DNA of 64,000 nt from assembly GCF_001500065.1 (NCBI RefSeq), contig NZ_LQIN01000008.1, positions 46,177 through 110,176 on the forward strand, written 5' to 3'. Position numbers and translations under genes: made by a program. Below the pieces are notes generated by a model. The model had not been told where the DNA came from. It ran no database searches and saw only the letters and a list, made by a program, of their open reading frames with translations. Numbering within the stretch: position 1 is the first letter of the stretch; each line of letters opens with the position of its first letter. Source of the DNA: Mycobacterium sp. IS-3022. GTDB lineage: Bacteria; Actinomycetota; Actinomycetes; Mycobacteriales; Mycobacteriaceae. Positions 1 through 8,475 of the stretch are shown here, one piece after another.

Positions 1-252
1 GGCGGCAGGCGTTACTCCCAGCACGATGTCGAGTTGCTCCGCGAGGTGCAGCGGTTGAGCCAGGACGAAGGCGTCAACCTCGCCGGCATCAAGCGCATCA
101 TCGAGCTGACCAACCAAGTCGAGGCGTTACAGGCCCGGGTGCGGGAGTTGAGCGAGGAAGTGGAGGCGCTGCGCGCCCAGCCACGTCAAAAGAGCACGGC
201 CCTGGTCGTCTGGCAGCCCACAGCCGGTCGGCGGCGACGTCAGGCGGATTGA
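1..252 (+). CDS. hspR: HspR heat-shock repressor, C-terminal part (truncated by window edge)
   Basis: Open from the first base in frame 1, so the N-terminal MerR-type helix-turn-helix lies outside the window. The visible 83 residues hold the end of the DNA-binding domain (RRYSQHDVELLREVQ) and a coiled-coil (about QVEALQARVRELSEEVEALR), then a basic tail with the ALVVWQP segment typical of mycobacterial HspR. HspR binds HAIR operators and represses the dnaK-grpE-dnaJ-hspR operon and clpB, with DnaK as co-repressor. A HAIR-like site occurs upstream of clpB in this window, which fits. The 3' end converges on the epimerase-like gene with only 5 nt between the stops. Confidence 0.93.
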   Translation, partial: GGRRYSQHDVELLREVQRLSQDEGVNLAGIKRIIELTNQVEALQARVRELSEEVEALRAQPRQKSTALVVWQPTAGRRRRQAD

Positions 253-257
253 CAACC

Positions 258-1160
258 TCAGGTGATCCTGATCGAGAATCGAGCGGTCTCCGGCGTGCCG
301 GGGGCCGCTTTTCGGTAGCCGCCCCGCCGCAGCGCGTCGGTCGGGGCGGCCATCGGCTCGATGGCGATCAGGTCGTCGTTGGTGGGCGCGAAGAGTTGCG
401 CTGCGGGATAGCCGCTTTCGAACGTCACATCGATGCGGCGGTCACCGCCGGTGAGCGTGAACACCGCGCCCTCGGGCACCCGGTCGAAGCCGTCGTCGTA
501 TGCGGTGATCTTCAACTGCTCGGTCCTGGCCGGCCACGGTTCCTGAGCTCCGGTCGGAATGCCGTTGTCGTCCACCGGCAGGTGGCGCATCGTCGGGGTG
601 TTCAGCGCCCATTCCTCGCGCGGCACGCCCGGGATCCTCAGGTACGGGTGGTAGCCGAAGCACAGCGGCACGGATGCCGACGTGGTGGGCGCGACGGTGG
701 TCTCGATGGTGAGTGTCCGGGCGTCGAGAGTCACGTGCTGTGTCAGCAGGTGCGGGAACGGAAACGCCGCTAGCAGTTGCGGGTCGCCACCGTAATCGAG
801 TACGGCGGTCAGGCTGTTGTCCGTTTGCGCGCTGACCCGCCAGCCGGGGTAGGCGGCGAGTACTCCGTGGATCGGTGCTCCGTGCTCGTCGGTCCGGACA
901 CCACCGGTGCCGGGGGTCAGGCGGACGACGGTGCCGTCGACCTCGTAGGTGTTGGCGCTCAACCGGTTCGCCCACGGGTACAGGATCGGGATGCCCATCG
1001 TCTTGCCGTTGTTGACGTAGGCGGTCAGGCCGCGGCGCTGGCTGAGGAACTGGTCGCCGTCGACGGCCAGCGAGGTGCCCACCATGCCGGCTGCCGGCAC
1101 GAACGATGCGGTCAGCGCGGACGACGGATCGCGAAGCGTGACGGTTTCGAAGTCGACCAT
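258..1160 (-). CDS. Aldose 1-epimerase (galactose mutarotase) family protein
   Basis: About 300 residues with the beta-sandwich mutarotase pattern: an N-terminal NNGKTMGIPILYPWANR segment (substrate-binding Asn/Arg), HGAPIHG around residue 95-100 and FGYHPYLRIPG near 170, giving the two conserved His residues of the family. It should interconvert alpha and beta anomers of an aldose or act on a sugar-phosphate relative; the true substrate cannot be read from sequence. I chose ATG at 1160 rather than GTG at 1187 because a TAGCTT -10 box ends exactly 7 nt upstream, giving a leaderless mRNA. Divergent from the MmpS-like lipoprotein gene; convergent with hspR. Confidence 0.85.
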   Translation of the reverse strand: MVDFETVTLRDPSSALTASFVPAAGMVGTSLAVDGDQFLSQRRGLTAYVNNGKTMGIPILYPWANRLSANTYEVDGTVVRLTPGTGGVRTDEHGAPIHGVLAAYPGWRVSAQTDNSLTAVLDYGGDPQLLAAFPFPHLLTQHVTLDARTLTIETTVAPTTSASVPLCFGYHPYLRIPGVPREEWALNTPTMRHLPVDDNGIPTGAQEPWPARTEQLKITAYDDGFDRVPEGAVFTLTGGDRRIDVTFESGYPAAQLFAPTNDDLIAIEPMAAPTDALRRGGYRKAAPGTPETARFSIRIT

Positions 1161-1167
1161 GACACCG

Positions 1168-1173
1168 AAGCTA
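1168..1173 (-). promoter_or_regulatory. -10 box of leaderless epimerase gene
   Basis: TAGCTT on the minus strand (TANNNT class) followed by a 7-nt spacer and the ATG at 1160. Predicted transcription start coincides with the start codon. Confidence 0.55.
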
Positions 1174-1198
1174 CAGATCGGTGCCACTTCATCCCGGC

Positions 1199-1204
1199 TA
1201 GGCT
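1199..1204 (+). promoter_or_regulatory. -10 box of leaderless MmpS-like lipoprotein gene
   Basis: TAGGCT, then 6 nt, then ATG at 1211. This and the opposed box at 1168-1173 form a compact divergent promoter. Confidence 0.6.
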
Positions 1205-1210
1205 CCAGGA

Positions 1211-1657
1211 ATGGTGAAACGCACTGCGATCGGCGCCGTCATGGGTATCGCTGTTGTCGCGATCGCCGCGACCGGATGTGGGACGACCGAAGGCGACCCG
1301 AAAGCGGATGAGCCCGACGCCGCCACTTCTGAGGCCACGACTTCGGCGACGGCGACCACGTCGGAAACGGTCGCGGCCACGCCCGCTGGGCCCCCCGTCG
1401 GGACCGCGACCATGGAGGTGAGGGGCGGAGCCGGCCCGGTGAGCATCCGGTACCGGATCAACGGTGGCCCAGAGCAAACAGAGACGAATGTGACGCTGCC
1501 ATGGCAGAAGCAGTATCCCGTTTACAACGAGGTGCAATCGTCGGTCACCGCCGACGGCGGCGACACAAGTCTCATCTGCAGCATCACCATGGACGGCAAC
1601 CTGCTTGCGTTCAAGAGCGAACCACGGCCGACATGTAGTTTCTCGTATTGGGGCTAG
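1211..1657 (+). CDS. MmpS-like lipoprotein without an MmpL partner
   Basis: 148 residues. A lipoprotein signal peptide ends in the lipobox AATGC (lipidated Cys at 23), followed by a Ser/Thr/Ala-rich linker (about 24-62). The C-terminal 80 residues resemble the periplasmic domain of MmpS proteins: VSIRYRINGG, a VTLPWQKQY strand matching the family's (N)VxLPW motif, and two Cys (SLICSIT and PTCSFSYW) able to form the conserved disulphide. MmpS proteins assist MmpL lipid or siderophore exporters, but they are normally anchored by one N-terminal membrane helix, and no mmpL gene is adjacent. Lipid anchoring is therefore a variant. Role inferred: outer-face accessory or lipid-binding protein. Transcript likely leaderless. 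Confidence 0.72.
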   Translation: MVKRTAIGAVMGIAVVAIAATGCGTTEGDPKADEPDAATSEATTSATATTSETVAATPAGPPVGTATMEVRGGAGPVSIRYRINGGPEQTETNVTLPWQKQYPVYNEVQSSVTADGGDTSLICSITMDGNLLAFKSEPRPTCSFSYWG

Positions 1658-1661
1658 CGCT

Positions 1662-2828
1662 TCAGGAAACCAGCGGATCGTGTTGAATCCGTTCGGCCGG
1701 TGCGCCTTTTGCGATCAACGCGGCCTTCGTCGCCGTCACCATCTCCGGTCCACCGCAGATCAGGATCTGCCGATCACCCCAGTTGCCGTAGCGGGTCACC
1801 ACGTCGGCCAGCGTGCCGGTCTGCCGCACGTGCAGGCCGCGCGGAGGCTGCACATCGGGATATTCGCGCGCCCACGGCGGGTCGACGTTGAACTCCGACA
1901 CCGGGGTGACCGACAGCCACGGGTTCTGCGAAGCGATCTGCCAAAGGGTGGGCAGGTCGTAGAGGTCGCACGGATAGCGGCCGCCGAAGAACAGATGCAC
2001 GCGCGGGTTGACGCCCCAGCGGGTGAGATCCATGATCAGCGTCCGCAGCGGCGCGAGGCCGGAGCTGCCCGCGACCATCAACACGTCGCCCCCGTCGCGG
2101 TCGATGTGCAGGCCACCGTGCGGGTTCGACAGCCGCCACCGGTCGCCGGGCTTCGTCTCGCCGACGATGGCGGTGCTCACCATGCCGCCGGTCACCGAGC
2201 GGATGTGGAACTCGATGGCGCCGGCGGGATCGGTCGGGATCGACGGGCTCAGGTAGCGCCACCGGCGTGGCCACTGCGGAACCTGCACCGTGACGTACTG
2301 ACCCGGGTGGTAGAACAGCGGGCGGTCCAGTTGCAACCGTACGACGGAGACGTCGCGGGTGGCGCGGATGTGCTCGAGCACCGTGCCGTCGCAGAACGGC
2401 GGGCCCTGCTCCGCGTCGGCGGCGCCCCGCATCAGCCCGATCATCAGTGCCACGGCGTCATGCGTGGCCTCGGCGAGCGTGTCGTCCCAGCGCTCGGCCA
2501 GGTGACTGCGAAAGCTGCTGTACAGCGCGTTCTGCATGCTGTCGTAATGACGTTGCGCCACACCGTATTTACGATGATCCCGGCCGAGCTGGGCCAGGAA
2601 CGCCACCGGCTCCTGCGCCCGCTGGTCGGCGAGTTCACCCAGCACCCACGTGACGGCGTGGGCGAACCGGTTGCGCTGGGCTTCCATGTCCGGCGGGAAG
2701 AGGTCACGCACCGAGGTGTCGATGGCGAACCAGTGCGTGTAGAAGCGGCGAACCAGCTCACCGGAGCCGAGCGCGGGATCGACCGCGTCGCGCAGCGTGC
2801 GCAGCGCGTCACGGTCGTCGAGTCCCAC
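1662..2828 (-). CDS. Type II flavohaemoglobin-like oxidoreductase (Rv0385 relative)
   Basis: 388 residues: globin domain (about 1-135), then a ferredoxin-reductase-type FAD domain (150-250) and NAD(P) domain (250-388). Visible are B10 Tyr30, CD1 Phe44 and proximal His85 (DHRKYGV) in the globin; RYLSPS (191-196) for FAD; GSSGLAP (254-260) for the dinucleotide; and CGGPEMV near the C terminus. Type I flavohaemoglobins detoxify NO. The mycobacterial type II class differs in haem- and FAD-pocket residues and has been linked to D-lactate oxidation rather than NO dioxygenation. The FAD motif here (RYLSPS instead of RxYSL) supports type II. It lies between the MmpS-like gene and the permease gene (18 nt to the latter's stop). 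Confidence 0.85.
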   Translation of the reverse strand: MGLDDRDALRTLRDAVDPALGSGELVRRFYTHWFAIDTSVRDLFPPDMEAQRNRFAHAVTWVLGELADQRAQEPVAFLAQLGRDHRKYGVAQRHYDSMQNALYSSFRSHLAERWDDTLAEATHDAVALMIGLMRGAADAEQGPPFCDGTVLEHIRATRDVSVVRLQLDRPLFYHPGQYVTVQVPQWPRRWRYLSPSIPTDPAGAIEFHIRSVTGGMVSTAIVGETKPGDRWRLSNPHGGLHIDRDGGDVLMVAGSSGLAPLRTLIMDLTRWGVNPRVHLFFGGRYPCDLYDLPTLWQIASQNPWLSVTPVSEFNVDPPWAREYPDVQPPRGLHVRQTGTLADVVTRYGNWGDRQILICGGPEMVTATKAALIAKGAPAERIQHDPLVS

Positions 2829-2846
2829 GCGGCCCCAGTGTAAGTG

Positions 2847-3857
2847 TCAGGCTGAGCTGGTCCTTCGCTGCCGAAGCGCCGCGATCACGATCAGCGCGGC
2901 GCCGAACGCCGCCCAGCAGGTCAGCACGATGACCGGCACCGTGGCGCCCGCCCCGTCGAAGAAGGCGGCGGACCGCAGCAGGGTGGCGTTGGCGCCCTGC
3001 GGCAGCAACTGTCCGAACTGCCCCCAGCCGCTCGGCAGCAGGTCGGGGGCGGTGTTCAACCCGGACAGCGGGTTGCCGACGAGCAGCGCGGTGACCGCGC
3101 CCAACGCCAGGCCGACCCGGCCGAACAGCGATCCCAGGCCCAGCAGGGTCAATCCCGTGGCCAGGATGCCGAGCGTCAGGGCGCCGGTGACACCCCAGAA
3201 ATTCGCGTCGATCGAACCCAGCACCCAACGCAGCAGCCCGGCGATCGACACGCCCGCCACGCCCGCGAACACCACCGCGGCGGTGAACCGGGTCCACACC
3301 TCCCGCTTGAGCGCGAACAGCAGCGCGATCGCGGGCAGCAGACCGGCCAGCGTGATGGGCAGTGCCGACGCGGCCAACCCGGCTCCGCGCGGATCGTCGG
3401 CGGTCGGCGGCGCAAGGTCCTCGACCTGCAACTGCGTTCCGGTCTTCTGGGCGATGCCGTTGCCGATCTGGGTCAGCATCTGGGCGATCATCGGGCTGCC
3501 GCCGGTGGCGATCATCAGCGTGGGACCGTCGGGCCCGAGCGCGATGCCGCCGTAGACGTCGCGGTTGCGGATCGCCTCGCGCAGCGCTTCTGCGCCCGGG
3601 TAGTAGGTGAACGCGAACGCGCCCGGCGCTTGCTGTTCCATCGTCGCGGCGACTTGGCCGCTCGCCGCCTGCGGTCCCGCCGCGCCGATCGGCACGTCGT
3701 GCGGTGCGGTGCGTGCGGCGGGCAGTGCGAAAGCGAGCGCGACGATCGCGAGCACAACGGTGAGCACGACCACCACGGCGGTCGCACGGATTGCGGCCGG
3801 CGGCTCGTGGCCGCCCGATGCGTGGTGGTTGGGCCTTGCGGCCGTTTCGATAGTCAT
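2847..3857 (-). CDS. Integral membrane protein, ABC-2/YhgE-Pip-like permease
   Basis: 336 residues. One membrane helix follows a short His-rich cytoplasmic N terminus (about 25-48). A large extracytoplasmic domain follows (50-165), then five hydrophobic helices (about 165-325) ending in a basic tail. This one-plus-five topology matches the ABC-2 type or YhgE/Pip/DUF3533 class, often partners of export ATPases or stand-alone drug and lipid efflux proteins; no ATPase gene is adjacent. The start is ATG with an AAGGTG ribosome site 5 nt upstream. It is divergent from a TetR gene, and a TTCA-N8-TGAA site sits just upstream of its start, so TetR repression is likely. The substrate is unknown. Confidence 0.72.
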   Translation of the reverse strand: MTIETAARPNHHASGGHEPPAAIRATAVVVVLTVVLAIVALAFALPAARTAPHDVPIGAAGPQAASGQVAATMEQQAPGAFAFTYYPGAEALREAIRNRDVYGGIALGPDGPTLMIATGGSPMIAQMLTQIGNGIAQKTGTQLQVEDLAPPTADDPRGAGLAASALPITLAGLLPAIALLFALKREVWTRFTAAVVFAGVAGVSIAGLLRWVLGSIDANFWGVTGALTLGILATGLTLLGLGSLFGRVGLALGAVTALLVGNPLSGLNTAPDLLPSGWGQFGQLLPQGANATLLRSAAFFDGAGATVPVIVLTCWAAFGAALIVIAALRQRRTSSA

Positions 3858-3868
3858 GGCAACACCTT

Positions 3869-3884
3869 TTCATTCGTCGTTGAA
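3869..3884. promoter_or_regulatory. Candidate TetR operator, copy 1
   Basis: TTCA-N8-TGAA, 12 bp upstream of the permease start codon. The same half-sites and spacing recur at 3923-3938, centred 54 bp away. Confidence 0.5.
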
Positions 3885-3921
3885 TTACTGGTATCGGCAG
3901 CGTAACTCCGGGCCGCAACTA

Positions 3922-3939
3922 TTTCAACACCTAGTGAAA
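3922..3939. promoter_or_regulatory. Candidate TetR operator, copy 2
   Basis: TTTCA-N8-TGAAA lies immediately upstream of the TetR gene's own -10 box, a position expected for autorepression. Extending by one base on each side (3921 and 3940) keeps the symmetry. Confidence 0.55.
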
Positions 3940-3942
3940 TGT

Positions 3943-3948
3943 TAGCCT
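3943..3948 (+). promoter_or_regulatory. -10 box of leaderless TetR gene
   Basis: TAGCCT, then 6 nt, then ATG at 3955. It abuts the palindrome at 3922-3939. Confidence 0.55.
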
Positions 3949-3954
3949 GGCGAT

Positions 3955-4581
3955 ATGGCATCACCAGCGAAAACGCGCCGCGGACGCCGCCTGGGTGAAC
4001 CGGTGTCTCGCGACGCGGTGCTGGCGGCCGCGCGCAAGCGGTTCGGCGCCGAGGGGTACGAGAGGACGACCCTTCGGGCGATCGCCCGCGATGCCCACGT
4101 CGATCCGTCGATGGTGCTGTACCTGTTCGGCTCCAAGGCCGACCTGTTCCGGGAGTCGCTGAGCCTGATCGTCGACCCGGAGGTGCTGGCGGCGGCCGTC
4201 GCCGGCGGGCCGGACGAGGACCCGGACATCGGCACCCGGCTGGTGCGCACGTATCTGCACATCTGGCAGTCGCCCGAAACGGGTCCGACGATGGTGGCGA
4301 TGCTGCAGTCGGCCACGTCGAACGCCGACGCCCACGAGGCGTTCCGCGGGTTCATGCAGAACTACGTCTTGACCGCGGTCTCCGGGCGGCTCGGCGGCGG
4401 GCCGCAGGCCAGGTTGCGCGCGCTGTTGGCCGCGAGCCAACTCGTCGGGACAGCGGTGCTGCGCTTCGTCATGAAGATCGAGCCGTTGGCATCGCTGCCG
4501 GATGACGATCTGGTGCGGTTGGTCGCGCCGACGGTGACGCGGTACCTGACCGCAGATGCCGCCGAGCTCGGGCTGCCGTAG
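3955..4581 (+). CDS. TetR/AcrR-family transcriptional regulator
   Basis: 208 residues. The N-terminal helix-turn-helix spans about residues 18-62 (AVLAAARKRFGAEGYERTT, then IARDAHVDPSMVLYLFGSK), the canonical TetR DNA-binding fold with the YxxFxSKxxL-like end. The C-terminal ligand domain (about 75-208) is diverged, so the inducer cannot be named. It is divergent from the permease gene, and two matching TTCA-N8-TGAA palindromes occupy the intergenic region, so it probably represses both itself and the permease. The leaderless start at 3955 is supported by a well-placed -10 box. Confidence 0.87.
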   Translation: MASPAKTRRGRRLGEPVSRDAVLAAARKRFGAEGYERTTLRAIARDAHVDPSMVLYLFGSKADLFRESLSLIVDPEVLAAAVAGGPDEDPDIGTRLVRTYLHIWQSPETGPTMVAMLQSATSNADAHEAFRGFMQNYVLTAVSGRLGGGPQARLRALLAASQLVGTAVLRFVMKIEPLASLPDDDLVRLVAPTVTRYLTADAAELGLP

Positions 4582-4615
4582 CCCCGCGCCACAGCCCAAG
4601 CCGTGCAGCGCTGAC

Positions 4616-5266
4616 TCAGAGTCCGTGAATTCCTTTGTACAACACGAGGATTCCGATCACCACCAGGATGCCCGCCACCAGGGTGGCGTGCTGTCGCTCC
4701 ATCCAGTCCGCGAGCCGGGCCAGCGGGCCGTCGAGGCGGTCACCAGACACCGCGTAGGCCAGGATCGGCGCCGCCACCGTGGATGCCGCGACGACGACGA
4801 ACCATGTGACTCCCACCCAGTCGTCGCGCGGGCCGCCGCCCGCGGTACCGATCGCGAGACCCGATGCGGCACAGATGAACAACACTTTCGGGTTGACGAC
4901 GGTCAGTGCCATCGCGGCGCCGCCGGCACGCGCCGGGGTCAGCTTGCTCAGGCTCTGCATCCAGCGCGGCGTGTGCGCCGACGTCCTGCGGGTGAACCAG
5001 CGGTAGAGGCCGAACACGATCAGTGCCGCGCCGACTCCGATGCGCAACCACGACGCCCATCCCGGCGGCCTCTGCTCCCGCCCGCCCAGCAGGCTGGACA
5101 CCTGCAGGAAAACGACCGTCAGCACGGTCAGCCCGATCAGCCAGCCGGCGAGGAAGGCCAGGCCGGTCGGGCGTGGCTTCGGCGTGTGCAGCACGAGCAC
5201 CGCCGGGATGATCGACAGCGGCGAGAGCGCGATCACCAGCGCCAGGGGGACGAGTTCGGTGAGCAC
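4616..5266 (-). CDS. GAP/SAP-family (LysE-like) integral membrane protein
   Basis: 216 residues with six hydrophobic helices. The N-terminal LVPLALVIALSPLSIIPAVL and the internal ALTVVNPKVLF (helix 4 start) are typical of the GAP family (sulfolipid-1-addressing/GPL-addressing proteins), small mycobacterial proteins linked to glycolipid export and related to LysE exporters. The start is GTG at 5266, overlapping the stop of the upstream secreted-protein gene as TAGTG, so translation is probably coupled. A longer open frame extends upstream but runs through that gene and clpB sequence and is not credible. Cargo unknown. Confidence 0.78.
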   Translation of the reverse strand: MLTELVPLALVIALSPLSIIPAVLVLHTPKPRPTGLAFLAGWLIGLTVLTVVFLQVSSLLGGREQRPPGWASWLRIGVGAALIVFGLYRWFTRRTSAHTPRWMQSLSKLTPARAGGAAMALTVVNPKVLFICAASGLAIGTAGGGPRDDWVGVTWFVVVAASTVAAPILAYAVSGDRLDGPLARLADWMERQHATLVAGILVVIGILVLYKGIHGL

Positions 5267-5679
5267 TATGCGGCTTGGGTCGGGTGGTAGTGGCAGGCCT
5301 TCCACTGGCTGCCCTCGCGCACGAAGTCGATGTCGAAGGTCTTGGCGTCGGGCTGGTTCGCGGCGGCGAACCGGACGGTCGCGACGGCCTTGACCGCGGG
5401 GCGGCCCGCGACCGTCACCGAGTTGATCGAGATCCGGGTGGGGCCGTCCGCTTTCCGGCTCGCGTACCACTCGGTCTCGAAACCGTCGGCATGCCGCATG
5501 ACGGCGCAGACGTGCGTGGCGAACGACGGGAAATCCGAGCGGTTGTAGGAGCCGTTCATCCCGTCGAGGACGGCGCGGACCTGGTCGGCATCGCCGGCCG
5601 CACGCGCGGGGGCGATCAGCGCAGACGAAATCGACACGCCCACGGCGGCGGCCGCGAGCATGGCGGCGAGTCGACGCAT
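5266..5679 (-). CDS. Small secreted NTF2-like (DUF4878-type) protein
   Basis: 137 residues with a Sec signal peptide (positively charged start, hydrophobic LAAMLAAAAVGVSISSALIA, predicted cleavage after ARA near residue 27). The mature part (about 110 residues) has the pattern of small cystatin/NTF2-like extracytoplasmic domains: an N-terminal helical segment with one Cys, then alternating beta strands ending in FVREGSQWKACHYHP with a second Cys. The same C-terminal signature recurs in the proteins at 18267-19169 and 30200-30658. Function unknown. Translationally coupled to the GAP-family gene, suggesting a shared envelope role. Confidence 0.75.
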   Translation of the reverse strand: MRRLAAMLAAAAVGVSISSALIAPARAAGDADQVRAVLDGMNGSYNRSDFPSFATHVCAVMRHADGFETEWYASRKADGPTRISINSVTVAGRPAVKAVATVRFAAANQPDAKTFDIDFVREGSQWKACHYHPTQAA

Positions 5680-5782
5680 GGCTCAAGCGTCGCCGATACA
5701 GGTGTGAAAGTTGTGACACCTGAGCGGCGTGTTGCCGTCTACGCCGCGGTGGCGATGTTTGGAAGCGGCGAAATTGGCTAGA

Positions 5783-5803
5783 CTTGAGCGGAACAGACTC
5801 AAG
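5783..5803. promoter_or_regulatory. HAIR element (HspR operator) upstream of clpB
   Basis: CTTGAGC-N7-ACTCAAG. The known HAIR consensus is CTTGAGT-N7-ACTCAAG, so only one position differs. It lies 76 bp upstream of the clpB start, and hspR itself is at the left end of the window. Confidence 0.88.
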
Positions 5804-5816
5804 ATTGACGACGTTG
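5790..5816 (+). promoter_or_regulatory. SigH/SigE-type promoter of clpB, interlaced with HAIR
   Basis: GGAACA (5790-5795), 16 nt, CGTTG (5812-5816), matching the stress-sigma consensus GGAAYA-N16-SGTT. The -35 element lies inside the HAIR spacer and right arm, so HspR binding should block it directly. Confidence 0.65.
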
Positions 5817-5878
5817 AACCATGCGACAAGCATTTCCGGTAGCTCGCGTAGCTCACGAACCAAGAAAGGCACCGTGTC

Positions 5879-8425
<2,547 letters not shown>

Positions 8426-8432
8426 GTCGATA

Positions 8433-8475
8433 CACGAGCTGTCCCGCGGCCGTCCGGTCCGCGGGTCAGCTCGTG
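8433..8475. terminator. Bidirectional hairpin between clpB and fadD
   Basis: Arms CACGAGCTG-t-CCCGCGG and CCGCGGG-t-CAGCTCGTG pair over 16 bp with one T-T mismatch around a 9-nt loop. It sits between two convergent genes, and the right arm contains the fadD stop codon. No U-tract is present, as is common in mycobacteria. Confidence 0.75.

Noticed and set aside
1605..2843. Plus-strand frame opposite the flavohaemoglobin
   Set aside because: No recognised features; the minus-strand gene is unmistakable.
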